DNA of 64,000 bases, taken from contig CAYFTR010000002.1 of NCBI GenBank assembly GCA_964346185.1, positions 62,001-126,000 of the forward strand, written 5' to 3'. The position numbers and the translations under genes are program-made. Under the pieces are notes generated by a model. That model was not told where the DNA came from and did no database searches. It worked only from the letters and a program-made list of their open reading frames with translations. Origin of the DNA: JAAYJS01 sp964346185. Its GTDB lineage: Bacteria; Bacillota; Clostridia; Eubacteriales; Eubacteriaceae. This document shows, piece by piece, positions 8,623 through 17,003 of this stretch (within the stretch, counting starts at the first letter, position 1; each line of letters starts with the position of its first letter).

Positions 8623-9521
8623 AGTGTTTCGGCTTTTATTAGGGCTTCTTTAAAATAGGTCGGTAAATTTATCTTAAAAGTAAGGACATCTCCTGTAATC
8701 GGATGTGCAAAAGACAAATGATCCGCTACCAGCAGTTGTCCTTTTTGTTTATAAAAGGTCCCCGTTTTGTTGTAAAGCGGATCCCCGACCACAGGGTGCC
8801 CTAAATGGGAAAAATGCACCCGAATTTGGTGGGTTCGACCGGTTGCCAAAAGACAACCGACCAAGGTATGGCGCGGATAGTAAGTTGTTATTTCGTACTG
8901 TGTTACCGCTTTTCGACCTTCGGGTACTACTTTTCTAAGATAACGGTTTTTGGGATTTCTACCGATTGGTTCATCGATACAACCCGAAACCGTCTTAACA
9001 TGCCCCTCAACCAAAGCGGTATAGTGTCTCTCTATTTGATGTTTTTGTATGAACTCGGTCAAGGCTTCGTAAGCGACGTTTGATTTTGCGACAACCATTA
9101 AACCCGCGGTATCTTTATCCAAACGATGAACAATACCCGGCCGATAGTTTTCGCCATTATCCGCTAAGGGCGTATCCTTATAAAGAAGTGCCGACACTAA
9201 GGTGTCTTCCCTTTCCGTTTCCGTCGGGTGAACCAATAATCCTTTCTGTTTGTTTACAACCAACAAATCGCTGTCCTCGTACAAAATATCCAACGGTATC
9301 TGTTTAGGTACGGGTTTTATTTCGCCCTTTTCGGGTAAAATGATCGCAATATGATCCTTGTTTTTTATTTTATAACCGGCTTTTACCGTTATCCCGTTAA
9401 CAGTAACCGACCCGTCATAAATATATTTTTTAATTTGTGACCGACTGATCTCCCCCAGCATCTTTTCCAGATACCGATCCAGTCGCTCACCGATATTGTC
9501 CGTAACGTTGTAGCTTTTCAA
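8619..9521 (-). CDS. rluD: RluA-family 23S rRNA pseudouridine synthase
   Basis: 300 residues with an N-terminal S4 RNA-binding domain (about 10-60) and a RluA-type synthase domain. The catalytic motif HRLDKDTAG starts at 132 with the nucleophile Asp135. In RluD-type enzymes the targets are U1911/1915/1917 of 23S rRNA helix 69; the exact target cannot be read from sequence. It overlaps the ylmH stop by 4 bp (ATGA-type coupling) and is convergent with rqcH. The specific RluD assignment among RluA paralogues is inferred from context (after ylmH; lspA, the usual neighbour, is absent). Confidence 0.88.
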   Translation of the reverse strand: MKSYNVTDNIGERLDRYLEKMLGEISRSQIKKYIYDGSVTVNGITVKAGYKIKNKDHIAIILPEKGEIKPVPKQIPLDILYEDSDLLVVNKQKGLLVHPTETEREDTLVSALLYKDTPLADNGENYRPGIVHRLDKDTAGLMVVAKSNVAYEALTEFIQKHQIERHYTALVEGHVKTVSGCIDEPIGRNPKNRYLRKVVPEGRKAVTQYEITTYYPRHTLVGCLLATGRTHQIRVHFSHLGHPVVGDPLYNKTGTFYKQKGQLLVADHLSFAHPITGDVLTFKINLPTYFKEALIKAETL

Positions 9522-10261
9522 ATGTATTTCTCCACTATTAAAACGGTATTTCCTTTTTTGGTTTTTCCCTCTACCCCGGTCACACAGGCTTTGCCCTTAC
9601 CCCTTAAAGAGATAATGTCTCCGAGGTTAAGTGCGTACGTCTCCTTAATAACAGGCTTTCCGTTGATTTTAAGACGTTGTTGTTTAACCGCTCTTTGTGC
9701 CTCCGCCCGGGACAGTCCCCAAATTTTGGAGATAACGCCGTCTGCCCTCATAGAAGCGGCAACAATACGCATGTTTTTTGTTTTTATTTCTATAGGGGTT
9801 AGCTCTGAATCTTCTACAAATTTTTTTTGAATGTCGTTGCCTCTTAATTCCGTCAAGGATAAATCAATAAAGGATTCCAGCCTTTCAACAAATAAAAACT
9901 GGACAGAGTTTTTATCAATGAATATATCACCGATACAATCTCGTTCTATTCCCAGCGCCATTAAAGAACCGAGAACATCTCGATGGGAGCATGAAAATTT
10001 AATCGGAATTTTGCAAAGCCGAAGGGGCCAACGCAAATCTTTTTCCCGAATATAGTCGGGGTAAATACAAAGCATTTTTCTTTCGGCATCTGTATAACCA
10101 CCCCACAACAAATAAGAAAGGGGCTTGTTTTTTAAATAAGTTGTTGCCAACATTTGATGATGCGGATCTAAAAAATCAAAATAATAAGGATAATCGCATT
10201 GCCTTGCGATGTCATCCAATCGAGCTATAAAAATAGTTTCTTGTTTTTCGTAAGGGTTCAT
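9518..10261 (-). CDS. ylmH: YlmH, S4-domain RNA-binding protein
   Basis: 247 residues. The C-terminal S4 domain (from about 178: LSRAEAQRAVKQQRLKING) and the preceding YlmH fold are clear. In B. subtilis YlmH acts in ribosome quality control together with RqcH, which is encoded only about 0.9 kb away. It sits downstream of the yggT terminator-like hairpin and is coupled to rluD. No obvious promoter was found in the 140-bp gap upstream, so read-through from yggT is possible. Confidence 0.9.
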   Translation of the reverse strand: MNPYEKQETIFIARLDDIARQCDYPYYFDFLDPHHQMLATTYLKNKPLSYLLWGGYTDAERKMLCIYPDYIREKDLRWPLRLCKIPIKFSCSHRDVLGSLMALGIERDCIGDIFIDKNSVQFLFVERLESFIDLSLTELRGNDIQKKFVEDSELTPIEIKTKNMRIVAASMRADGVISKIWGLSRAEAQRAVKQQRLKINGKPVIKETYALNLGDIISLRGKGKACVTGVEGKTKKGNTVLIVEKYI

Positions 10262-10287
10262 TACTTATTTATCTTTCCGTCAAATGT

Positions 10288-10332
10288 AAAAAACCAATGC
10301 CTTTTGCACAAGCACAAAGCCATTGGTTTTTT
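10288..10332 (-). terminator. Hairpin terminator between yggT and ylmH
   Basis: Arms AAAACCAATG (from 10290) and CATTGGTTTT (10321-10330) pair perfectly around an inner imperfect stem; six T follow on either strand because the structure is nearly symmetric. It would end or attenuate the sepF-yggT transcript before ylmH. Confidence 0.75.
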
Positions 10333-10401
10333 GTCCGTCGTCACACCGTTTGTCGGATATCGTGCCGAACTCATTATTAAACTGTACTTCCAACGATTGT
10401 A

Positions 10402-10677
10402 CTAAAAAATAGAAGTGATTATCAAAACATACAAGGGTTGCACGACGATACGTATTATGGCAATTACCGCAATAGGCGAAAAGTCCATAACACCGATGAC
10501 CAGAAATCTTCGAAAGGGATCCAATAACGGGTCGGTCATTTTACCCACCCAATACCCTAATTTAGATTGCTTTAAATCCGGAACCCAGCTCAGAAGGACA
10601 TCGATGATAACCAAATAGGTGACAAGTCTGAAAAAAATATCTCCGGCTATTAAAAGGGTTCCCTGCATCGCATTCAT
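10402..10677 (-). CDS. ylmG: YggT-family membrane protein (YlmG)
   Basis: 91 residues with two hydrophobic segments (about 8-30 and 65-88) separated by the family stretch LLSWVPDLKQSKLGYWVGKMTDPLLDPFRR (first 20 residues are diagnostic: a short cytoplasmic loop with DPLLDPFRR). The family is a conserved partner of SepF in Gram-positive division clusters, role unproven. Overlaps sepF by 4 bp and precedes a terminator-like hairpin. Confidence 0.9.
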   Translation of the reverse strand: MNAMQGTLLIAGDIFFRLVTYLVIIDVLLSWVPDLKQSKLGYWVGKMTDPLLDPFRRFLVIGVMDFSPIAVIAIIRIVVQPLYVLIITSIF

Positions 10678-11129
10678 GCTCTGTCGTCATCCCATTCCAG
10701 TATCGGTGTTGCGAATTCCGTTGTAGTATCCATTTCTGTCGAAACGTAGACGCGTTTCGGTGCTAAAATAAATACGTTGTCCGCTATTTTATTGATGGTG
10801 CCGTCTAAAGCAAAAACAGCTCCGTTTAAGAAATCAAATATTTTACGGGCTTGTGCCAAATCGGTATTTTTTAAATTGACCACAACGGTAATATTGTCAC
10901 GTATTTTTCTAACGATTCCCGGTGCGTCTTCAAAAGAAGAAGGTTCTAAAACTAAAACTTCCGGGCCGTCGGCTTTTACTCTGGTTTGTTTTTTAGGTGC
11001 TCTGGAAGAAAATACACCTCTGGGTTCTTCTTCTTCCTGCATACCGTCTTCTTCATAAAGATCCATGTCCTCGTCTTCGAAATTTTCGTCTTCGTCGTTT
11101 AATCCCAGAAATTTTGTGATTTTGTTCAT
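10674..11129 (-). CDS. sepF: Cell division protein SepF
   Basis: 151 residues. An acidic linker (about 14-45, rich in Glu/Asp) follows a short N-terminal amphipathic stretch (MNKITKFLGL), then the SepF core (about 55-140) with VLEPSSFEDA and FLNGAVFALDGTINKI. SepF polymerises into rings that align FtsZ filaments and tether them to the membrane. It is coupled by 4-bp overlaps to both yggS and yggT. Confidence 0.95.
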   Translation of the reverse strand: MNKITKFLGLNDEDENFEDEDMDLYEEDGMQEEEEPRGVFSSRAPKKQTRVKADGPEVLVLEPSSFEDAPGIVRKIRDNITVVVNLKNTDLAQARKIFDFLNGAVFALDGTINKIADNVFILAPKRVYVSTEMDTTTEFATPILEWDDDRA

Positions 11130-11785
11130 TGCTCTTCTCCTGTAAATAATTTTCTTCCTATTCTAACTGTTGTCGATCCTTCTTCTACAGCAACGGGGTA
11201 ATCCTCGGACATTCCCATGGACAATGTATCCATTGCCATATTACTCAACTCATAGTTATGTTTTATTTTATCATAGATTTCTTTTAGTTTCCTAAATACT
11301 TGCCGTTGTATGGCCACATCATCGGTATGAGGCGCCATGCCCATAATACCCTTTAACACAACATGGGGACACTCTTTAACGGAAGTCATTATTTCCTCCA
11401 AATCCTCAACGTAAAAGCCGTATTTTTGAGGTTCTTTTGCTACGTTAAATTGAATGAGAATGGGTGTTTTTACCCCCGCTTTAACACTTTCGCAGTCTAT
11501 TTTTTTTAATAAACGCAGGGAATCGACGGAGTGAATTAAATGAACCCGCCCTACCAAATCTTTTACCTTGTTGCGTTGAAGATGACCGATAAAATGCCAA
11601 CGAATCGTTGAATCGAAGTGTGGCATTTTTGTCATTAATTCCTGAACTTTATTTTCTCCCAAGTCCCTTATTCCCGCATCGATCACTTCTCTGATTTCCG
11701 ATTCACTGCGATATTTGGTAACAGCAATGAGTGTGATGTCCTCAGGTAATGTTTTTAAGATGTTTTTGATGTTGTTTTTGATCAT
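11126..11785 (-). CDS. yggS: YggS-family pyridoxal phosphate homeostasis protein
   Basis: 219 residues, alanine-racemase-like TIM barrel without the racemase C-terminal domain. The PLP lysine is Lys24 in LIAVTKYRS. Further family motifs: DLGENKVQEL, WHFIGHLQRNKVK and LSMGMSEDYPVAVEEGSTTVRIG. The family controls free PLP and amino-acid balance rather than catalysing a known reaction. It is 8 bp after the HlyD-like gene and overlaps sepF by 4 bp. Confidence 0.94.
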   Translation of the reverse strand: MIKNNIKNILKTLPEDITLIAVTKYRSESEIREVIDAGIRDLGENKVQELMTKMPHFDSTIRWHFIGHLQRNKVKDLVGRVHLIHSVDSLRLLKKIDCESVKAGVKTPILIQFNVAKEPQKYGFYVEDLEEIMTSVKECPHVVLKGIMGMAPHTDDVAIQRQVFRKLKEIYDKIKHNYELSNMAMDTLSMGMSEDYPVAVEEGSTTVRIGRKLFTGEEQ

Positions 11786-11793
11786 TTCGTCTC

Positions 11794-13047
11794 CTATGGA
11801 TAGACTTTTATCACCATGCCGGGGCTTAGTTTGCGATTGAGTTCCGACTCCAGGCTGAGTATCGCTTTACCTTTCGATGTGGTTTTTACGTCAACTTCGT
11901 AGGATTCCGGAAAAGTTCCCTTTTCTAAGACTTGTACGTAGGTTTTGTCCTCTTTTTTTTCAATACAGCTTTGGGGTAAAATATAAGCGTCTTCCTGCTC
12001 CAGATAGATATCCGGTTCAATCATAATTTCTTTTGCAAAGACATTAACATAATCCTTAATGAGAAGAACAATAATTTTCTCATTCTTATTTTTTTCATCT
12101 TCCAGTACATCAACAAAATAAGCGGAATATTCGTAATGGTCGGTCGAAAAATTTACGGTCGGATACTCTCTTAAAAAGTCGACCCGGCGTACCAAAAAGC
12201 GATAGTAATCCGAACGGTTTGCAATTTCGTAATCTTTAAGATGGTTATCTTTGAGCTTTTTCATCTCCGATTCACCGGAAATAACACCTTCGGCGGGCAT
12301 GGCGAATGCAGCAAAAATATGGTCGTTGTTGACAACCTTTAAAGCGGTTTCGTCCTGGCGTTCTATTTTACTGGCATTTTCCAAAAAAGAGGTGTTAATA
12401 AAGGGTAACGCCGATTGAGATACCACTTTTTCCATATTATTAAGTGTGGAAAAAACATAGCCCGAAGCCGGCAAATGCAAGTCGCTTAAGGTAATATTTC
12501 TGGTTTTGTCACCCTGCATATCTTCGTAAATTTTTTTCTTTTCTTTTAAAGACTTTTCATCACTTCCCATAAATTGTACGGAATTAACCAAAAACAACTT
12601 TCTGTCTCTTTCTTCCTGACCGAATTGTGTTTTTACTTTTGCCATTCCCACATAGTTGGTTTTAATTTCATCAATAATAGCGGGCCAATTTTCAAAATAT
12701 TTTTCGTTGATGGTCTGATCGATAGTGCCGATTTGTTCCGAAACAAAGTTTTGATCCAATGCCATCGGTTCTTTTGTAAGTTTTAAATAACCGTTACTTT
12801 TTTGCCCTTCTTCGATGGTCAAATCTTCAATAGAAAAATCCTGAAGTTTAACATAGCCGATGTCTTTAAATAAAAAAAAGTTAGTGTTGTAGCTATTGGT
12901 ATAAATATTTTTTTCTAAAATTATCTCTTTGTTTTTTTGCATTACCAAAAAAATAACAACAAAGAGAATAAAAAAAAGAACGCCGCCAATAATTCTGTTT
13001 CTTCGTTTATTGGCACGTCTTCTCTTTTCTCTTTCTATATGTCCCAT
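11794..13047 (-). CDS. HlyD-like single-pass membrane protein of the sepF cluster
   Basis: 417 residues. A basic N-terminus (EKRRRANKRRNR) and one membrane segment (about 20-38) predict an N-in, C-out anchor with an extracytoplasmic domain. The C-terminus (IVLLIKDYVN..., GKAILSLESELNRKLSPGMVIKVYP) resembles the barrel of HlyD/periplasmic-adaptor proteins. Proteins of this kind precede yggS-sepF in many Clostridia, but I do not know a proven function; a link to the divisome or wall is inference. The start lies only 24 bp after the 3' end of tRNA-Pro, and its AGGTGA ribosome site lies in that gap, so the operon may share the tRNA promoter. Confidence 0.7.
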   Translation of the reverse strand: MGHIEREKRRRANKRRNRIIGGVLFFILFVVIFLVMQKNKEIILEKNIYTNSYNTNFFLFKDIGYVKLQDFSIEDLTIEEGQKSNGYLKLTKEPMALDQNFVSEQIGTIDQTINEKYFENWPAIIDEIKTNYVGMAKVKTQFGQEERDRKLFLVNSVQFMGSDEKSLKEKKKIYEDMQGDKTRNITLSDLHLPASGYVFSTLNNMEKVVSQSALPFINTSFLENASKIERQDETALKVVNNDHIFAAFAMPAEGVISGESEMKKLKDNHLKDYEIANRSDYYRFLVRRVDFLREYPTVNFSTDHYEYSAYFVDVLEDEKNKNEKIIVLLIKDYVNVFAKEIMIEPDIYLEQEDAYILPQSCIEKKEDKTYVQVLEKGTFPESYEVDVKTTSKGKAILSLESELNRKLSPGMVIKVYP

Positions 13048-13071
13048 TTATTTATCACCTGAAATAAAAAA

Positions 13072-13148
13072 TGGTCTGAGTGAGAGGATTCGAACCTCCG
13101 GCCTCGTGAACCCCATTCACGCGCGCTACCAAACTGTGCTACACCCAG
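13072..13148 (-). tRNA. tRNA-Pro (anticodon GGG)
   Basis: 77 nt including an encoded CCA (13074-13072). The acceptor stem pairs CTGGGTG with CACTCAG (one G-U), the anticodon stem pairs CGTGA with TCACG around loop ATGGGGT giving anticodon GGG, and the T-arm has GGAGG-TTCGAAT-CCTCT. The D-stem has one mismatch (GCAC/GCGC). A run of T (CCATTTTTTATTTC) follows CCA directly. GGG anticodon reads CCC and CCU proline codons. Confidence 0.95.
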
Positions 13149-13159
13149 ACATCGTACTT

Positions 13160-13188
13160 ATTATAATCTTAAACTTTTAAAATTGCAA
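13160..13188 (-). promoter_or_regulatory. Strong promoter for tRNA-Pro
   Basis: On the minus strand TTGCAA (13188-13183) and TATAAT (13165-13160) are separated by exactly 17 bp. The -10 ends 12 nt before the tRNA 5' end. It may also drive the HlyD-like/sepF operon that begins 24 bp after the tRNA. Confidence 0.8.
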
Positions 13189-13246
13189 GGAAAGTTTAAC
13201 CTTTTTTGATTTAAATTTATTTCTTTCTTAACTTACTAAAGGAGTC

Positions 13247-13290
13247 GGAACCTTTAACGCTTTTAGTTATCTAAAAGCGTTAAAGGTTCC
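13247..13290 (-). repeat. Perfect 20-bp inverted repeat over the rseC stop codon
   Basis: Arms 13247-13266 and 13271-13290 are exact reverse complements with a 4-nt loop (TTAT). On the minus strand the first arm is the last coding stretch of rseC (encoding EPLTLL) and the second arm contains the stop codon region and downstream bases. No T-run follows, so it is not a standard intrinsic terminator; it could protect or process the mRNA 3' end. Confidence 0.85.
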
Positions 13291-13718
13291 ATTTCGTTTT
13301 CGGAAACAATTTGCGTAATTTGGGCGTGATGGTTCAGGTGAATCATTTTTCTTTTATCCATAAAATGAATCCCCAAATAGGTTGCCGCAACCATAAACAA
13401 ACCGGTAAAGAACGGTATGAGTTCATTATTTAAATTTTGCGATTCATTCAGAAAATAACCGAAAAATATACCTGTAATAAACATTACAAAGGGTAAGCCG
13501 TATCCGATAAGGGTCGCTTTAAATACGTTGGCAAATTGCACTTCCAAGAGTACCGTATCTCCCTCCCTTGCCCCAAGGGGGTTTTCCGCAAACACTTCCA
13601 TGGCCAGGCGCTTGCTGCCTAATTGACATGCACCGCAACTGCCGCAAGCGGCATGTCGTTGAATTTCCACCTGGGCTTTTTCGCGGAGATTTTTTTTGAC
13701 AATTCCGATTTCTTTCAC
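13263..13718 (-). CDS. RseC/SoxR-reducing-system-type membrane protein
   Basis: 151 residues with an N-terminal cysteine cluster (C25, C28, C31 in AACGSCGACQ) and two membrane segments (about 70-93 and 103-124). This is the RseC/MucC family layout. In proteobacteria RseC accompanies Rnf-like systems and sigma-E regulation; in Firmicutes the function is unassigned, with a redox or Fe-S role inferred from the cysteines. It begins 1 bp after the aspS stop. Its 3' end forms one arm of a perfect hairpin. Confidence 0.8.
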   Translation of the reverse strand: MKEIGIVKKNLREKAQVEIQRHAACGSCGACQLGSKRLAMEVFAENPLGAREGDTVLLEVQFANVFKATLIGYGLPFVMFITGIFFGYFLNESQNLNNELIPFFTGLFMVAATYLGIHFMDKRKMIHLNHHAQITQIVSENEMEPLTLLDN

Positions 13719-13719
13719 G

Positions 13720-15492
13720 TTAAATCTCGTCGATGGAAATACCCAGATCGATCAACTGGTCGAGTTGCGCATCGGCAGGGGCGTCGGACATCAAACAACT
13801 ATGATTTTGTGTTTTCGGAAATGCAATGACATCGCGAATGTTGTCGATTTGCAGCAGCATCATAATAAGTCGATCAAAACCGAAGGCTATACCGCCATGG
13901 GGCGGTGTGCCGTACTTTAAGGCTTCTAAAAGAAAACCGAATTGATTCCAGGCAGATTCCGTACTGAAGCCCAGGGCTTTAAACATTTTTTCCTGAACTT
14001 CCTGATTGTGGATACGTATAGAGCCGCCACCCAGTTCTACCCCGTTGACGACCACGTCGTAGGCATCGGCGTGTACCGCTTGAGGATCGGATTCCAGTAA
14101 CGGCAGGTCTTCTTTTAAAGGTGAGGTGAAAGGGTGGTGCATTGCCGTAAAGCGTCCGGCTTCTTTATCATACTCCAATAACGGAAAGTCTACGACCCAT
14201 AAAAATTTGTAGTCGTCACCCAGATCCAGCTCCAATTTGTCCGCCAGTTCCAAACGTAGTTGACCTAAGGCCGTGCAGACAATATCGTCGGTATCCGCTA
14301 CGATGAAAATAAGATCGCCCGTTTCCGCTGCCATCCGTCGGATGATGGCTTCTTTTTCTTCTTCCGAGATAAATTTTAAAATAGGTGATTTGGCTTCGCC
14401 GTCGGTTACGTCAATCCACGCAAGCCCTTTGGCTTTATAAATTTTCGCAAAGCTTTCCAATTTCTTTAAGGCTTTATTGCTCAATTTACCCTGAGCACCT
14501 TTGGCGTTGATGGCACGTACTTTACCGCCCTTGCCCACAGCGGAGGCAAAGACTTTAAAATCGGAGTTTTCAACAATATCGGACAAGTCCACCAATTCCA
14601 TGCCAAAGCGTAAATCCGGCTTGTCGGAACCGTAGCGTGTCATGGCTTCGCGATAAGTCATTCGTTTAAAGGGAGTTTCGATTTCTATGCCTTTTATTTC
14701 TTTAAAAATGTCGAACAGCATTCCTTCCATGATGGGCAGGATGTCTTCCTTCGTGACGAAGGACATCTCGATATCAATCTGTGTAAATTCCGGCTGCCTG
14801 TCTTGTCTTAAGTCTTCATCTCTAAAGCATTTTACAATTTGATAGTAACGATCCATACCGGAGACCATCAAAATTTGTTTAAACAACTGCGGACTTTGAG
14901 GTAAGCCGAAAAATTTCCCCTTTTGTACGCGGGAAGGCACTAAAAAATCTCTGGCACCTTCCGGTGTCGGTTTTGCCAACATTGGTGTTTCTATTTCACA
15001 AAAACCGTTTTTCTCCAGATATCGTCTGACAACGGCGGCGGTTTTTGCTCTAGTCATAAGCATTTGTTGGTTTTTAGGTTTTCTTAAATCCAAATATCGG
15101 TATTTTAAACGGGCCGCTTCATTAGCGTGGTCTTCGTCTTCGATGTAAATCGGCGGGGTTTGCGCGGTATCCAATATTGTTAGAGTGTCAACCATTATTT
15201 CCAGTTCCCCGGTTTTCATTTTAGGGTTAATATTGGCTTGTGATCTTTTGACAACCGTCCCTTCGACGCAAAGAACATACTCATTTCTGATTTTTTCGCC
15301 CTCTTTAAACAGCTCCTTACTGTTTTCCTCGTTAATCACCAATTGGACTTTGCCGGAACGATCTCTTAAATCAATAAAAATCACACCGCCCAAGTCCCTT
15401 CGGGTATCGACCCAACCTGCCAGTTTAACTCTTTGTCCTACATCCTGTACGGTGATCGCACCACACAAGTTACTTCTAAAATGGGTTTGCAT
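13720..15492 (-). CDS. aspS: Aspartyl-tRNA synthetase
   Basis: 590 residues, bacterial type. An N-terminal OB-fold anticodon-binding domain (GVIFIDLRDRSGKVQLV) is followed by the class II catalytic core (motif 2 FRDEDLRQDRQPEFTQID, motif 3 GIAFGFDRL near the C-terminus) with the bacterial GAD insertion between (about 280-410). Charges tRNA-Asp. In many Firmicutes hisS precedes aspS; here the preceding gene is hemZ-like and hisS is not in the window. Whether the enzyme is discriminating or also charges tRNA-Asn was not determined. Confidence 0.96.
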   Translation of the reverse strand: MQTHFRSNLCGAITVQDVGQRVKLAGWVDTRRDLGGVIFIDLRDRSGKVQLVINEENSKELFKEGEKIRNEYVLCVEGTVVKRSQANINPKMKTGELEIMVDTLTILDTAQTPPIYIEDEDHANEAARLKYRYLDLRKPKNQQMLMTRAKTAAVVRRYLEKNGFCEIETPMLAKPTPEGARDFLVPSRVQKGKFFGLPQSPQLFKQILMVSGMDRYYQIVKCFRDEDLRQDRQPEFTQIDIEMSFVTKEDILPIMEGMLFDIFKEIKGIEIETPFKRMTYREAMTRYGSDKPDLRFGMELVDLSDIVENSDFKVFASAVGKGGKVRAINAKGAQGKLSNKALKKLESFAKIYKAKGLAWIDVTDGEAKSPILKFISEEEKEAIIRRMAAETGDLIFIVADTDDIVCTALGQLRLELADKLELDLGDDYKFLWVVDFPLLEYDKEAGRFTAMHHPFTSPLKEDLPLLESDPQAVHADAYDVVVNGVELGGGSIRIHNQEVQEKMFKALGFSTESAWNQFGFLLEALKYGTPPHGGIAFGFDRLIMMLLQIDNIRDVIAFPKTQNHSCLMSDAPADAQLDQLIDLGISIDEI

Positions 15493-15563
15493 TGATTCTC
15501 CTTAATGGACGTCTTGTGGTTTTCGAACATTGTCCGATCAAAACGTCGTTTATAATCCGTTTC

Positions 15564-17000
15564 TTATTTTAAATAAAGACGATAACTCTCATTTTTTTTA
15601 GCAAGAATTTCATCATAATGTTCGTTATAGGTTTTGACATCTTTTGCTGTGAACACACGGTAGTATTGATCTCTTTCAGGATGATACAACTTCCCGGATG
15701 AGCCGGCTCCGATACCGATGATGCTTTGTTTTTCAGCCATCATTAATATGTTATAAAGCCCTTCTTTGCCGGGTAAGGCATAACCGATGTTTTCTCCGTT
15801 GCCGATCGTATATTTTTGTCGATATAAATAATAAGGAAGATAACCCCTTCTGTCAAGGTTTACCATCACTTTTTTATGAAAGCTCTCTGTGTAGCTTTCG
15901 TCTACGACAATACCCGATTCCTCTTTTATACGGGAACCTTTTTTCACAGACAAACAATGTACTGTGATATTTTCCGGCTGCATATCCAAAACAAAATCCA
16001 AAGAAAGTAAAAAATCCTCCGGAGTTTCTTTTGCCAAACCAACAATTAAATCCATATTAATTGCATGAAAGTCCGCCACTTTCAGTAATTGATAACATCT
16101 TTCAATATCTTTTCTTGTATACAGCCGACCTATTTGCCTTAAAGTATCTTCCTTCAAAGTTTGAGGATTTAGGCACACACGGCTAATTCCGAAGGTTTTG
16201 AGGAGGGCAACCTTTTCTTCCGTTGTTGTTTCCGGCCGCCCGGCTTCAAAGGTATATTCCCGAAGCGCGGATAAATCGAAGCTGTCATCTATGGTTGCCA
16301 ACAATTGTTGAAGATCCGTCGCCGATAAAACCGACGGTGTTCCCCCGCCGATATAAACCGTGTCGATTTTTTTACCGGCCAAGTTTAACAGATTACCCGT
16401 CCATCGAATTTCTTTTAACAAGTTTTCCAGATATCTGGTTAAATTTGAACCTTTCTTGTCGACAACGGTCGATATAAAGGAGCAATAGGCACATTTACTC
16501 ACGCACAACGGAATACCGATATACAAAGATACTTTATCGTTTTGTAACGGATAGATGAAAGGAATTTCGCGACGTGCCAAGTCCGTCATTAATGTCGCTT
16601 TTTCCTTTGAGCAATGAAAGTCCTCACAGATTTTTTGACGGGTTTGCATTTCGCTGTATCCTTGCCTTAACAACATGTGCGCATGCTTAACGGGCTTAAC
16701 ACCGGTAAAAGCACCCCATGCCAAAAATTTTCCAAAATATTGTGACAGGAAATCGTATAGAAATAATTTTATTTGCTGATTAACGGTTCGATTGTCGCCA
16801 AAAGCAAAATGCCTTTCTTGATCAATCGTTGCTTCTTTATACGCTTTGATAATTAAAAGATCTTCCTTAACTTCGATAAAAAAATGGTTCTTACATTTTT
16901 CTGTATATCGAACTGGTATATCCGGTTTCAGCTGTTGCATAATTTCAAAAAACAACCGCTTAACTTCGGAGCGGTTGCTTTGCATACTTACTTGATCCAC
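15564..17000 (-). CDS. hemZ: HemZ-like radical SAM coproporphyrinogen dehydrogenase family protein
   Basis: 478 residues. An N-terminal extension of about 155 residues precedes the radical SAM core with its [4Fe-4S] motif C166-x3-C170-x2-C173 (CVSKCAYC) and the IDTVYIGGGTPS glycine motif. Overall size and the N-terminal extension match HemZ rather than the shorter HemW. The substrate is uncertain: oxygen-independent coproporphyrinogen oxidation is the name-giving activity, but many anaerobes with HemZ lack full haem synthesis. It is 3 bp downstream of the MBL hydrolase in the dtd-MBL-hemZ-aspS string seen in other Clostridia. Confidence 0.82.
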   Translation of the reverse strand: MDQVSMQSNRSEVKRLFFEIMQQLKPDIPVRYTEKCKNHFFIEVKEDLLIIKAYKEATIDQERHFAFGDNRTVNQQIKLFLYDFLSQYFGKFLAWGAFTGVKPVKHAHMLLRQGYSEMQTRQKICEDFHCSKEKATLMTDLARREIPFIYPLQNDKVSLYIGIPLCVSKCAYCSFISTVVDKKGSNLTRYLENLLKEIRWTGNLLNLAGKKIDTVYIGGGTPSVLSATDLQQLLATIDDSFDLSALREYTFEAGRPETTTEEKVALLKTFGISRVCLNPQTLKEDTLRQIGRLYTRKDIERCYQLLKVADFHAINMDLIVGLAKETPEDFLLSLDFVLDMQPENITVHCLSVKKGSRIKEESGIVVDESYTESFHKKVMVNLDRRGYLPYYLYRQKYTIGNGENIGYALPGKEGLYNILMMAEKQSIIGIGAGSSGKLYHPERDQYYRVFTAKDVKTYNEHYDEILAKKNESYRLYLK

Positions 17001-17003
17001 CGA

